Assembly (NCBI RefSeq): GCF_004379255.2
Contig: NC_056042.1
Span: 13,067,901-13,131,900, forward strand
Length of the DNA: 64,000 nucleotides
Reading direction: 5' to 3'
Source of the DNA: Salvia splendens
Taxonomy: Eukaryota > Streptophyta > Magnoliopsida > Lamiales > Lamiaceae
Position 1 is the stretch's first letter. The number at the start of each line of letters is the position of its first letter. Below, piece after piece: positions 10,551-22,240 of this stretch. The position numbers and the translations under genes were made by a program. Below the pieces are notes generated by a model. That model was not told where the DNA came from and searched no databases. It saw only the letters and a program-made list of their open reading frames with translations.

Positions 10551-12785
10551 CTAGGTCATATCACTGTTAACGAATACCCTCCCATTATCTGACCTAAGGG
10601 TTTTAATAGTGGTTTGGAATTGTGTATGGACCAAGTTGAAAAAAGATTTAAATCTATCAAACACATCAGATTTGTTTTTCAAGAAATATATCCATGTCAC
10701 TCTAGTGCAGTCATCAATAAAAATCACAAAGTATCGAAAACCATTCCCACCAATAATTGGTGCGGGACCCCAAACATCAGAATGTACTAAAGAAAACATG
10801 GATTTCATACTATTGTTTGTAGGTTTAAAGGACTGTCTGTGGCTCTTGGCCAAAACACAAGTTTCACAAGAAAAATCAGAAGGAATTGAAAGGTTCGGAT
10901 AAAGTAATTTAAAGTAACTAGGAGAAGGGTGTCCTAGTCTTCGGTGCCAGAGCCAAGTTTCCTGTTTCGTGGATCCGCGAGCCAACATTGCACTGCCAGT
11001 TTGAGCTATCTCGTCCACATAGTAAAGACCATGTTTCTCAGTGCCACGCCCAAGAATCCTCCTCGTCAGAATATCCTGCAAAATGCAAAAGTCGGGCTGC
11101 ATTAGAAGTGTGCAATTCAGTTCTTTAGTCACATGACTAATAGACATCAATCTCTGGGATAACGTGGGAACATATAAACAATTTGTGAGCCGGAGAGTAG
11201 ATGATATTTCAATAGTACCCGCCCCCATAACGGTGATAAACTCCCCACTTGCAGTTTTAATATAAGATTTAGTAACATCATGTAGGTCAATAAAATCACT
11301 CCGATAAGGTGTCATAGTATCAGTTGCCCCGCAATCAAATATCCAACCAGTAGCATTTGTATTACTAGAAACATGAAACGCAGCGGAAACATCTCGTAGG
11401 GGTGCAAACTGATTAACAAGCACAAAATTAGGGCAGTTATGCCATTTCTGGGTATCTGGGGGTCTGTTTTCGAATTTCAGAAAGTTGGGTGGATTTCCTT
11501 GAAACAAATGGGGTTCATTTTCTAATTTCAAGTAATTTAGGGAATAATTCTTAAATTCATAAGAGTGTGTAGGGTTTGGCATAGCACCAAACCCGTTACC
11601 TCCTCTCCCGGCGCCAGTCGGCTCTGTCCACTCTGCGAAATTTCCGGTGCCCCGTATGTTGCCGCCGGTCGGTGGACTCGCCTGGTGCTTCCCAGACCCC
11701 GGTCCAGTCGTTTCCCCATGGTTGTCGGTTTCAATTCGTCGCGGTGCTCCGTCACCGTTCACCCCGACTGCCATCTTCGCCTGAGCTTGGGTAGCCCTAG
11801 CCTTCTGCCTGTCCTCCCACCATTCCGGGTAGCCTAATCGCTTAAAGCAGGTCTCCCATGTATGTTTTTGCTTCCCACAGTGGGAGCACCATAGCTTAGA
11901 GGTATCTGGGCGATTTCCCGTCGGTCGGCTGGCGGCTGCGGAGCGCGGTGGTGGCTGGCTGTTGCGGTGTGACGGGCGGTTGCTCTGTGCGGCGAAACCG
12001 TGGCCAATTTCTCCCCCAAGTGATGAATTGGTGTTTCCACCGTTGGCGTCGGTGGGGGAGGACGACGTCGGTGGCATGATGCGACGTCGAGCCGCCTCCG
12101 TCTTCACCCACCCATATGCCGCTTCTATTGATGGGGCTGGGTCTTCTTTGAGGATGTCCCTCCGGATCGAGTCATACTCTTGATTCAATCCGGTCAAGAA
12201 CTTGATCAGTCGTTTTGAGTTCGAATGGGTTCAAAATTGATCGATCCCCTTGTCACAGCAGTCGATAGGTTGCTTCTGACAACGATCTATATTGATCCAT
12301 AGCCCATGAATCCTTCGATAGTATGTGTCCAGATCGAGATTGCCCTGTTTGATATTGATTGCTTTTTCTTCTAGGTCATAGATGAGATAGCGGTCTGCCT
12401 TGTTTTCGAACGTGACCGCGAGGCTGTCCCACAAAGCCTTCGTTCTCAATATTGTCGACGATCCACGAGAACACCACAAGGTCGTTCTCCTCCCACTCGT
12501 CGAACCCCTTGTTGCCCGCTTCCGGAAGTTCGTTCCTGATGTAGGAGTAAGCTCCTCTTCCTCCAATCTTGACTTTCATTAGTCGAGACCATAGAGGGTA
12601 ATTCTTTCCATTCAATTTGAATGCTACGGTGATGCTCTTGCAGTTTCGTAGACTCTTTGTCTGATATGTTTTTTATGCAGGATGTGGTTTCTGGATTTGA
12701 TTTTTTGGTCGGAAAGGTCGAGAATTGGTATTGGCAATGATGAAATTTTTCTGAGCCTAGGATCGTTCTTCCTGCTCTGAGGCCA
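10551..12785 (-). pseudogene. copia B gag, protease and integrase core
   Basis: The gag reading begins at the ATG formed where the LTR end meets the primer-binding site (ATGGCCTCAGAG, 12787 down). It is broken by stops and by a frameshift near 12470. The long frame 12197-10551 has the gag helix (TGLNQEYDSIRRDILK), a CCHC knuckle (CSHCGKQKHTWETC), the protease motif WIFDCGATDTMTP, GAG-pre-integrase LWHRRLGHPSPS, and integrase HSDVWGPAP, FIDDCTRVTW and LRSDNGRVF. It stops at a TAG; the third catalytic segment (YTPEQNGVAERK) continues beyond, followed by a one-base loss in an A run at 10472-10475 and a TAG where a Trp is expected near 10408. At least one of these nonsense changes (Trp to TAG) is a simple G-to-A transition. 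Confidence 0.8.
12771..12785 (-). other. primer-binding site of copia B
   Basis: TGGCCTCAGAGCAGG directly follows the 5' LTR on the minus strand. It resembles the TGGTATCAGAGC complement of initiator tRNA-Met used by most copia elements, with two changes. Confidence 0.65.
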
Positions 12786-12978
12786 TGTAGAAATCAGTAA
12801 TCGGTAATTTCATTCTATTATGTTCACTGAATTGTATTACAGAGTTATACCTTTATAGGCTAATTCCATCCTATACAAGGTAAACCTAATTTACAATAAA
12901 TGGCACTCTATTCTTGGCAAGATATTCTCTAAATCAATTACACATTCATGCCTGATTCTAAGGGATATTATTCTAACA
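12786..12978 (-). repeat. 5' LTR of copia B
   Basis: 193 bp, identical by eye to the 3' LTR; followed on the plus strand by the target duplicate CAAAC. Confidence 0.93.
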
Positions 12979-12983
12979 CAAAC

Positions 12984-14074
12984 AATATGAATGAAATGGT
13001 CAATTGATGGACAGGGCTAAGATTCTTGAACAGTGCATTTGTGCGTGTTCGGAACTATGTTATCTTATCTTTTTTGTCCATCTTAATTGAAGCCCACATT
13101 CTCATTTTCACAATTGTACTTCTTCCGTTCCTTCTTTATTTTTTTTTTCTTTTTTAACCTCATGTCTATTTCTCCATTTTTTGATGGTTGAATTTTGATT
13201 TGTGTTGTTGCGTTATGTGAAACTATAGGCCTCATCATTCCGTTCCATCCTCTTCTTCCTCGCCGACTTAGGCATTGACCCAGACTCAGGAGCGGGAGGC
13301 TGCCCACAACTCGGCTCCTTATCATCGACCCTGTACGAGTCCGTGTTGAAGAACGGATCGAACTCAGCTTCTGAATCGAATGTGGCCCTACAGAGCCAAG
13401 AGTCTCGACCCTATAGTCTTCGTGGCTGGGCCAACAGGCGCCACTTCTACCGAACAATGGCATGCCGTCGTCCTTCAGCTTGTCCTTGCGATTGTCCTTC
13501 AGCTTGCAGTGGCAGGACGAGCGCAGATGATGGATCGTCCGGACCAAAAATACACGATTGTGGATGCTCTTACTATGCCTAACCCTAATTCCTCATTCAC
13601 TGCTCCACTACATTGGGTTCAATGACATCGTTGTTCCACTACTCTTCTCATAATCTCACCGTCTAACCAGAGAACTCTTGGTTTTCTTCCGCCGCCGTAG
13701 GTTACCATCGCCGCTCCAGACCACATATTCACCGTCATCATTTCCAGTCAATCTATATATCAGTTTCTCTTATTCTCATGGTTTGGCTTATTTTGTCTCT
13801 AATTTTAGAAGAATATTGTAAATGTAATGAGTTATTGAAGGGGTACATTTACCAAACGCGGAAAAAGTAAATGCGGCCATTATTTTGTTAACTGACTATA
13901 TTTCGAGGAGTATATTTTAAATGTAAATTAGCGACGAAATATATAAATTTAAGATGGAGGAGTACATATTAAGTAGAATTTGGACTATATTTGATAATGC
14001 AAAACAATGGATTACTACATACGACTTTTGGAGTGCATTTGAATTTTTTTTAGTTCGTGTGTCCGTATATATTA
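12984..14074. other. intergenic, unassigned
   Basis: A GC-richer stretch (about 13210-13620) sits in AT-rich flanks. It has open frames on both strands, but none shows a motif I recognise and codon patterns do not favour either strand. It could be a fragment of a gene or transposon. No paired terminal repeats were found. Confidence 0.4.
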
Positions 14075-14326
14075 CTCCATCTGTTTTCAAAAAATAGACA
14101 AACTTGTACTATATGACACGTGTTTTAATGTGTAATTGGTAAAATAAGAGAGAGATATGAAAAAGTAAGAGAGTGGTGGAAAAAATAGTGGAAGTAGTGT
14201 TAGTGGATTGTGGGATCCACATTATTAGTAATGTGTGAATGGTTAAAAACTTTCCATATTTGGACTTGGTCTAAGTTTGAGAGACGACCAAAAATGGTAA
14301 AACTAGTGTATTTTTTTAGGATGGGG
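14075..14326. mobile_element. Stowaway-like MITE
   Basis: 252 bp between TA dinucleotides (14073-14074 and 14327-14328). Degenerate termini are CTCCATCTGTTTTC and TTTTTAGGATGGGG, with the usual interior (ACACGTGTTTTAATGTG, AAAATAAGAGAGA). Confidence 0.7.
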
Positions 14327-14911
14327 TATTTACTTTCAGTTAATGATAGACTAAAGGCCAAATGTGGTCCCAAACATATGGAGATTTTACAAATTTGGTC
14401 AAGAACATTATCTTTTGAATTATTCTGTCCCTCACAAATAAAAACCGGTCACATTTAGTCCTAAATGGATGGCACTGTTTCAATTTAACAGTCAACGAAT
14501 GTTAATTTGATTTTGACCGGATTAAGAGTTTATATTAGAATTTTAATATTTTTCCAAAAAAAATTAAAATTTTATTCGATTTTTTAAAAAAATAATAGCT
14601 TGTCTTTTATAAACGCGCCGCCTACCCTAGTTCTAATTTTACATTCTTTTTCTCATTCATCTTCTTCGAGAGGAAGCCTAGTTCTTGCAAGAACCTCAAG
14701 TAACCTCAAGTAACCCAATGTCGTCAACCATGGACCATTCCAACTACATTGTTGCCTAATACTTCAATGAAATTAATGCACGCAACTACATTTATAAATG
14801 CACACAACCATCCTCATACCATAAATGAGGCCAAATATCCATAAAATAATTGATGAATAATATCGGAGAGAAAATGTAAAGAGCTGTTGTGATTACAAAA
14901 TAAATCTTATA
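14327..14911. other. intergenic sequence
   Basis: AT-rich DNA without a gene. It includes a stretch of the GGCCAAATGTGGTCCC type often seen in Mutator-like termini, for which no partner was found. The last about 45 bp (TAAAGAGCTG...) recur near 20310. Confidence 0.4.
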
Positions 14912-15461
14912 TGTTGGATGCATGCGTCTCACAACATCAAAACACAGCAAGATGAAGCGTTGAGATGAGGGTGTACATGAGAGCACGTGAAGGGTCGCAT
15001 GCAAGGGATCACACACTCCACAATTCAGTTGGAAGTCAAGTATATATACTGATCATTCTTGACGCATGCTAACTAACTGAAATCAACTTGATACAAGAAA
15101 GTTACAAAGAGAAACACAAAGAGAGAGCTCAAGCTGCAGTTATTCAATCTAAGTCAAGGATTGATAGGTGATCTTAGTGATCGGAGGTGAAATCTCAGTT
15201 TGATATCGTGGTGTTTTGTATTCTCAGTGTATAGATCTCGAGGTCGAGTTTCTTGAGAGATCTAGGAGAGAAAGATCGGTGTTCTTGTTGTGAATTCTTG
15301 TTGATCGATAGTTTGTAATCTCGTTTCCTCATTAATAGAAATCATTCGAGTTCTCCCGTGGACGTAAGATGATTTTGGCCGAACCACGTGTATGCGTTGT
15401 CATTTCTTTTCAGTCTTTATCTTCGATCACGCGTTCAAATCTGGTGATTAGTTATTTCACA
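14912..15461 (+). repeat. 5' LTR of copia C
   Basis: 550 bp, from TGTTGGATGCATGCG to TTATTTCACA. A TATATATA promoter-like stretch lies at 15041-15048. Confidence 0.9.
15041..15048 (+). promoter_or_regulatory. candidate LTR TATA element, copia C
   Basis: TATATATA about 130 bp into the LTR, preserved in the 3' LTR near 19683. Position within the LTR suits a U3 promoter; no transcript data. Confidence 0.4.
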
Positions 15462-15463
15462 AA

Positions 15464-15480
15464 TTGGCGCCGTCTGTTGG
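15464..15480 (+). other. primer-binding site of copia C
   Basis: TTGGCGCCGTCTGTTGG lies two bases after the LTR. TGGCGCCGTCTG is a recurrent plant retrotransposon primer site. Confidence 0.6.
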
Positions 15481-15511
15481 AAGTTAGGACGTTAAAGGCG
15501 CGACGACTGCA

Positions 15512-16280
15512 ATGGCCACCAATCGGTTTGAGTTTGAAAAATTCACGGGGAAGAATGATTTTGGGCTGTGGAAAGTGAAGATGAAGGCTATGCTAGTGCA
15601 GCAAGGCCTCTGGGAGGCGCTGAAGTATGAGAAACCGGACAAAGCTGCTGATCTTGACGCTAAAGATGTGATCAAAAGGATCGATTCAATGGATTGAGCG
15701 CACAGTGCTTTGATGCTTAGTCTTGGAGATCGAGTACTACGTGAGGTGTGCAAGGAGGAGACACATTTGGCTGTATGGAACTAGCTCGAGTCCATATACA
15801 TGACCAAGTCCCGGGCAAATCGGTTGTTCTTGAAGCAAAGATTATATTCAATCAAGTTTCTTGAAGGAAAGGGGATTATGGAGCAAATGGATGAATTTAT
15901 CAAGGTCGTGGATGATCTCGAGTGTGTAGATGGCGATATAAAGGATGAAGACAAGGCCATCATGCTCCTGAACGCTCTGCCAAAGAGTTTTGATCAGCTT
16001 AAGGATTCTCTCTTGTATGGCAGAAGCACTTCACTCACCTATGAAGAAGTGTTAACTGCTTTGAAGGCTAAGGAGTTTCAAAGGGTCTCTGTCAGCAAAC
16101 CTATAGATCAGGCTGGAGAAGTTCTCAATGTAAGGTCAGCGGATAAGAAAGCCAGCAAGAAGAAGTGGCAGATACGATAAGAAGGATAACATAGAAACAA
16201 GATCCTGCCATTATTGCAAGAAACTAGGCCACATAAAGAAAAACTGCTATGATTTTAAAAGAAAGAAGGAAGAAGAAGCT
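15512..16280 (+). pseudogene. copia C gag
   Basis: Gag starts MATNRFEFEKFTGKND with the DUF4219/UBN2 architecture (LWKVKMKAMLVQQGLWEAL, MTKSRANRLFLKQRLYSIK, LLNALPKSFDQLKDSLLYG). A zinc knuckle CHYCKKLGHIKKNC is at about 16207-16248. In-frame stops occur after IDSMD (15695) and after LAVWN (15782), and one extra A near 16161 shifts the frame just before the knuckle. Gag would assemble the cytoplasmic virus-like particle in an intact element; this copy could not make it without repair. Confidence 0.8.
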
Positions 16281-16301
16281 GCAGGTATTGGGAATGCATA
16301 T

Positions 16302-19300
16302 TTGGCACAAGAAATTGAAACTGCTCAAGTTCTTAATGTGGTAGACTTGAATATATCTGAATCTTGGATAATGGACAGTGGATGTAGCTTCCACATGTGT
16401 CCAAAGATAGAATGGTTTGCTAATCTCAAGAAGTCCTCTGGATCAGTATACCTCGGGAATGATCATAGATGCACAATCGAAGGAGTTGGGGATGTTTAAC
16501 TTAGAATGAAGGATAGATCACTGAAGCTGCTTACTGAAGTAAGATTCATTCCTGAAATCAAACGAAACCTGATATCCCTAGGAGCTTTGGAAAGGAAAGG
16601 ATGCTCTTTCCTATTTGTTGATGGGGTAATGAAGGTAGTGAAGGATTCACAAGTCATTATGGAGGCAAAACGTATACACAGCCTGCACTATCTGGAAGCA
16701 GGTGTGGTTATGACTCAAGTGAATGTTGCCATTAAGCAGATCCCAGATTCTTGGCACCAGAGATTGGGTCATGTGTCAATAGATGCTGTGAATAGATTGA
16801 TCAAGGATAAGATCATTGATGCAGACTCCATGATGACATCTAGAGATTGTGAAGTCTGTATACTAGGTAAGAGCAAGAAACTGGTTTATCCTGCAGGGAA
16901 GCACACATCCTCTTCAGTGCTAGATTATGCCCATAGTGACATATGGGGGACCTACACAAGTGGCATCTATAGGCGGTTGATGTACTTCTTCTTGTCCATA
17001 ATTGATGATTGTTCCAGAAGAACATGGTTATATGTTATGAAGGAAAAGTCAGATGCTTTTAACAAGTTCAGAGATTGGTGCAAAGAAGTTGAGGTGGAGA
17101 AAGGACTAACTCTAAAATGCCTAAGGACAGATAATGGTCTGGAATTTCTTTCTCATGAGTTCGATGACTTCTGCAAGCTGAAGGGAATCAAGAGACACAG
17201 GTCAGTTCCAAATAATCCCCAACAAAATGGGGTAGCTGAAAGAGCAAACAAGACTATTCTAGAGAGGGTGAGATGTATGCTTATTTCCTCTGGAATGCCA
17301 TCAAAATTCTGGGGAGAGGCAGCAGCTACTACTGTAGTGTTGATGAATAAGTGTCCTGCTGCTGCAATAAACAATCAAACCCCAGATTTCAGATGGTATG
17401 GGAAGCATGGAGGTTACAATATGCTCAGGCCTTTTGGATGCAGAGCCTATTCACACATTAAGCAGGGTAAGATGCAGCCTAGAGCCTTGAAATGTGTTCT
17501 GTTAGGCTATCAGGGGGGAGTTAAAGGATATAGACTCTGGTGCATGGAAGCAGGTAACCAAAAGGTTGTGATTAGCGGAGATGTGGTATTCAAGGAAGAA
17601 GAAATGCCATATAAAGAGCTTGAAAAGGCAAATGACTCAAATAAGGTTAATATTCCAGTGGAGGTAGAGTTGCCAAAGCAGAACAATATCAAAATCTAGA
17701 AGAAGCAAGTTCATCAGAATCTGAGCAAGGGATCAATGAATCCAATGATGACCTGGATAATGCTGATGATGAAGTTATTCAACTTGAAGAAGATCTAAGT
17801 AACTATCAACTGGCAAGAGACAGAAAAAAGAAGAGAAGAGATAAGAAAGCCTGCCAGATATAGTAATTTAAGTCTAATGTATTATGCTCTATGTGTAGTA
17901 GAAGAGGTGGAGACAGTGGAACCCAACAACTACAAGGAAGCAGTCAATAGTAGGGAGAGGGACAAATGGATTAAGGCTATGCAAGATGAGATTGATTCCC
18001 TATTGAAGAATAAGACATGGATTCTGGTTACAAGAAAGATGATGCAGAAATTGATAGGATGCAAGTGGATTTTTAAGAAGAAGATTGAAGCATCAGAGGG
18101 AAATAAAATCAGAAATAAGGCCAGGTTGGTGGCTAAAGGGTATATTCAGAGAGAGGGAATTGGTCTTAATGAAATATTTTCTCCAGTGGTGAAGCATAGC
18201 TCTATAAGAGTCCTCATGGCGTTGGTTGCTCAGAATGATTGGGAGTTGCATCAGATGGATGTTAAAACGACTTTTCTGCATGGTGAGTTAGAGGAAAGCA
18301 TATACATGGAGCAACCTGAGGGTTTTACAAAGCCCGGAGATGAGGGGAAGGTGTGTTTGTTGAAGAGAAGTATATATGGTTTAAAACAATCCAGTACGCA
18401 ATGGAATATACAATTTGATGAACATATGAAAAGGATTGGATTTGAGAGTTCACAATATGATAGATGTGTATGCATGAAGAAGAAGGATGGCAAGACAGTA
18501 GCATTCTTACTCCTATATGCAGATGATATGCTTGTGACATGATCAGACATCAATGAGATTTTGAAGGTGAAGCAAGACCTCAAGTGTAGGTTTGAAATGA
18601 AGGGTCTGGGGGAAGCAAAAAGAATATTGGGCATAGACATCATCAGAGACCGCAAGAGGAGAGTGTTGTGGTTAAGTCAGCAACACTACATTGATAAGTT
18701 ACTCAAAAGATTCCAGATGAATGAGTCCAGAGTTGTTTCCACTCCAATTGGACAACAATTTGTGATGTCAGTTGCACAATGTCCCAAAAGTGAGGAAGAG
18801 GTAGAGCAAATGAGTAAAATTCCTTATGCAAATATCATTGGAAGTGTTATGTACCCTATAATATGCACGCGGCTAGATCTAGCTCATGGAGTCAGTGTTA
18901 CTACAGATACATGAACAATCCAGGAAGAGTGCACTGTCAAGCTTTGAAGTGGATGATGAGGTACCTTGGAGGAACTGCAGATTATGGGATCATGTATAAG
19001 GGAAACACTGACTACAATAAGGATAGTTTGGAAGGATTTTGTGACTCTAATTTTGCTTCAAACCGTGTCAGTAGGAAGTCACAGACTGGATACATCTTTA
19101 CTCTATTTGGAGGGGCTGTGACTTGGAAATCGAATTTACAATCAGTGGTGGCTTTGTTAACGAATGAAGCAGAGTATATTGTGCTAACTGATGCAGTAAA
19201 AGAGAGCTTTTGGCTCAAGGGAATCCTGAATGACTTAGGATTGAAACAGAAGAAAGTGGTGGTCAATTGCGATAGTAGTAGTGCAATATGTTTGTCCAAA

Positions 19301-19492
19301 CACCAGGCATTCCATGATAGAAACAAGCACATTGATGTGCGGTTACATTTCATCCGAGATGAAGTAAAGAAAGGGATGATAGAGGTCAGAAAAATTGATA
19401 CAGAGCACAACCCGGCTGATGCATTGACAAAGATAGTGTCGGCATCCAAGTTTGTGTATTGCTTGGAGTTGATAAGCGTGTTGAGGAGATGA
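16302..19492 (+). pseudogene. copia C protease-integrase-RT-RNase H
   Basis: Protease motif SWIMDSGCSFHMC is near 16370. GAG-pre-integrase WHQRLGHVSIDAVNR is near 16755. Integrase catalytic segments are HSDIWGTY with IIDDCSRRTWLY, CLRTDNGLEF and NPQQNGVAERANKTILERVR, with C-terminal YQGGVKGYRLW. RT has CKWIFKKKIEA, ARLVAKGYIQREG, QMDVKTTFLHGELEE and LLLYADDMLV; RNase H has KSQTGYIFTLFGGAVTW, CDSSSAICLSKH and HNPADALTKI. Breaks: stop after EGVGDV (16498), stop at 17697, TGA straight after the RT catalytic block (18540) and a frameshift near 18900. The D-D-E integrase and YADD reverse transcriptase residues are all present. Confidence 0.85.
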
Positions 19493-19540
19493 AGAAATGG
19501 AAATTGGAGAATTAGGACAATGAGTTGTTGATGTTGGAAA

Positions 19541-19553
19541 CGAGGTGGAGATT
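19541..19553 (+). other. polypurine tract of copia C
   Basis: CGAGGTGGAGATT immediately before the 3' LTR. Confidence 0.65.
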
Positions 19554-20104
19554 TGTTGGATGCGTGCGTCTCACAACATCAAAACGCAGCAAGATGAAGT
19601 GTTGAGATGAGGGTGTACATGAGTGCACGTGAAGGGTGGCATGCAGGGGATCACACACTCCACAATTCGGTTGGAAGTCAAGTATATATACTGATCATTC
19701 TTGACGCATGCTAACTAACTGAAATCAACTTGATACAAGAAAGTTACAAAGAGAAACACAAAGAGAGAGCTCAAGCTGCAGTTATTCAATCTAAGTCAAG
19801 GATTGATAGGTGATCTTAGTGATCGGAGGTGAAATCTCAGCTTGATATCGTGGTGTTTTGTATTCTCGGTGTATAGATCTCGAGGTCGAGATTCTTGAGA
19901 GATCTAGGAGAGAAAGATCGGTGTTCTTGTTGTGAATTCTTGTTGATCGATAGTTTGTAATCTCGTTTCCTCATTAATAGAAATCATTCGAGTTCTCCCG
20001 TGGACATAGGCTGATTTTGGCCGAACCACGTGTATGCGTTGTCATTTCTTTTCAGTCTTTATCTTCGATCGCACGTTCAAATCTTGGTGATTAGTTATTT
20101 CACA
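19554..20104 (+). repeat. 3' LTR of copia C
   Basis: 551 bp, same limits as the 5' LTR with about 15 substitutions and one extra base. Confidence 0.9.
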
Positions 20105-20400
20105 TTATCACTTCCAATTCATCTCAATCTCTTCAAATACAACATACACCAAACATGCAACTTTGCAGAACTAGATGAATAAAAATAAAAGAGGCAGAAA
20201 GAGAAAGGGAGAGGGGGAGATCATCACAGCCACTTAAGAATAGTTTGCATACACCAAACATCCATACAATGATTAATGCACATTACTAGAGAGGAAAAAA
20301 GTAAAGAGCTGTGACTACAGAATAAATCTCATCACTTCCATTTCATCGCAATCTCTCCATAATCAACATACACTAAGCAAGATGAGAACTAACTTAATAC
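20105..20400. repeat. partial direct repeat around copia C insertion
   Basis: The string TTATCACTTCCAATTCATCT at 20105 resembles CTCATCACTTCCATTTCATC at 20328. The copia C left flank (TAAAGAGCTGTTGTGATTAC, 14877) resembles TAAAGAGCTGTGACTACAGA at 20302. The pre-insertion locus therefore held two divergent tandem copies of a roughly 200-bp segment, and copia C landed inside the first copy. Confidence 0.55.
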
Positions 20401-20555
20401 AAGCACAACAGTGTATAAAGTGAAACCACCACAACCTACAATAAGCAGGCACTAAAAACAAAAAACAACCAAAATCAACCAAAGTCAGGTGGTAACACAA
20501 GAATTTTGAGGGGGTAACACAATTGTTTTGTATAAAGAAACACATCACAACATTT

Positions 20556-22240
20556 TTACTTCTTCTTCGCAGTTGATGAAGTAGCTTGGCTATCACCCAC
20601 AACCGAGGAGACCTGATCCACAAACATATCTGCAACAACAGTTTGGCACCGTACCCTATTGTTACCAGGTTGATGACACAATGTGCATTTTTGTTTCTCT
20701 TCGCCTCGCTGCCACTTCTTACCTACATATAGTTTATTAACAACCAACATTAGTAAGGTTTATGTTTGTACTTGGGATATAACATGGAAGACAAGTATAC
20801 CTTTCATGCGTTTTAGGCTGCTCGGAGCTGCTGGCAGACGTTCGGGGCATCTTCTTCTGTTGTGACCGACTACACCACAAAGATGACATTTGTAATCCAT
20901 CATCAACCCTTTCCGTGATATCTTTTGTCCTCCATCAATGTCATCCCTAACTTGCAGTATCTGGGTTGCCCGAGCTTTCTCTTTGGTCATTTCTCGTGCC
21001 TCTTACACGCTCATTTGTCTCGCTCCCTTCGGACGTTCCGGCAGCTTGGTCATCTCGGGTGGAACAGCGTCCGAGTGGGCCGTCTTCGTCCATAGCTACG
21101 GTCCTTGGACCGGGTAGATGATAGCCTCATACGCCCGCTGGAAGGTTTCCTTTGCAACAAAGTTGTCAACATTCTCTGAAGTCATCTCAATCGCGGCAAT
21201 GGCATGTTGACACAGTAATCACGTCAACATCCATCGTCTGCAGTTGCATGTCTGGTCCCGCAGATCCACAAAAAATTGCTCATTCCACTTGGTATTGACT
21301 TAATAAATCCACTCCCCGGCCTCCCTCACCATGCATTCTCCAATCTTCTCCTTTGTCTTCTCAACTTCTTTCTGATTTTCGGCCCAAATGCATCTTCCAA
21401 TCTTACCCCCATCTTCCTCCTCATAGTAAACCTATCCATAAGATACATGCGAATACACTCTAGAGTCCCATACAACGGCTTCTCCCGAGCAAATAGTAAC
21501 ACCTTGTTGTAACATTTAAATGTGTTATTGACAAGGATGTCACATTTTGCTTCAAACCCAAAGAAGGCCCGACTCCAATTCTCCTTAGTTGTATGATCTG
21601 CCAACCACTTGTATGCATCCTCATTCTCCTCCTTCAATTCATTCATAGCCTTCTAGAAGCCATAAATGTTAGTTGCTAGAGATACCTCCCAAATCATGTC
21701 CTTCAAATTGGTTGAAGGAAACAATTTCTTGAAATTTCTATGCATATGCCAAACACGCATCCGGTGTTCAGCATGCGGCCAACAGTTTCTCATTGCATTG
21801 ATTAGCCCCTTATATTAACAAAAAAATCTATTAACAGTAGGAACTTAGGAACTTTAAGCATAACAGTTAGCATAAATGTACCTTTGTCTGTCCGAGATGA
21901 AAGTCCACTTGGAAGAATCCATAATTTCCAGATCTTGCACCAACAGCCCGAGGAACCAATTCCATGTGTCAGTATTTTCAATGTGAACAATGGCAAAAGC
22001 TATCAGAAAAATCTGCTCATTCGGATCCAATCCATCTCCGATGGCTGTCAGAAGTGTTCACTTGGCTTGCCCCTCCAGATGACACCCATCTAGGCCTATT
22101 AAGCGTCTACAATGACATTTGAAAGTAGCTTAAGCAATGTAAATGGCCTTTAACCTGTTATTAGTAGCATTCACCCAATCTCCATAGTTTTGTGTTAGCT
22201 GACTAACCAATACCCAGTTGTTAATGAGTTTAGCATAAGG
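20556..22240 (-). pseudogene. Mutator-like (MULE) transposase relic
   Basis: Reading the minus strand from 22240: an N-terminal remnant, the MULE transposase domain (RRLIGLDGCHLEGQAK at about 22100-22040, ENTDTWNWFLGLLVQDLEIM, FISDRQ, AEHRMRVWHMHRNFKK), then WSRAFFGFEAKCDILVNNTF and AREKPLYGTLECIRMYLMDR. A SWIM zinc finger follows (TCNCRRW then LCQHAIAAI, about 21265-21190), and two CCHC knuckles, CHLCGVVGHNRRRC (20900-20860) and the degenerate CTLCHQPGNNRVRC. At least four stops and several frame changes interrupt it. MULE transposases act in the nucleus on long terminal inverted repeats; no such repeats could be paired with this copy. Confidence 0.75.

Larger units (their letters stand above)
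7897..12978 (-). mobile_element. complete Ty1/copia retrotransposon B
   Basis: Full-length 5082-bp element on the minus strand. LTRs are at 7897-8089 and 12786-12978, flanked by the 5-bp target duplication CAAAC (7892-7896 and 12979-12983). Gag, protease, integrase, RT and RNase H are in copia order. By eye the two 193-bp LTRs are identical, which points to a recent insertion. The coding region nevertheless contains stops and single-base frame breaks. Confidence 0.93.
14912..20104 (+). mobile_element. complete Ty1/copia element C (Tork/TNT1-like)
   Basis: LTRs at 14912-15461 and 19554-20104 bound a plus-strand gag-pol. Flanks are TTATA on the left and TTATC on the right, a 5-bp target duplication with one change. 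I count about 15 substitutions and one indel between the LTRs over 550 bp (roughly 3 per cent), so this copy is older than copia B. The gag start MATNRFEFEKFTGKND and the protein order match the Tork lineage (TNT1 group). Confidence 0.9.

Noticed and set aside
13083..13620. overlapping open frames on both strands in a GC-richer patch
   Set aside because: No recognisable motif and no preference for a strand; kept as unassigned sequence.
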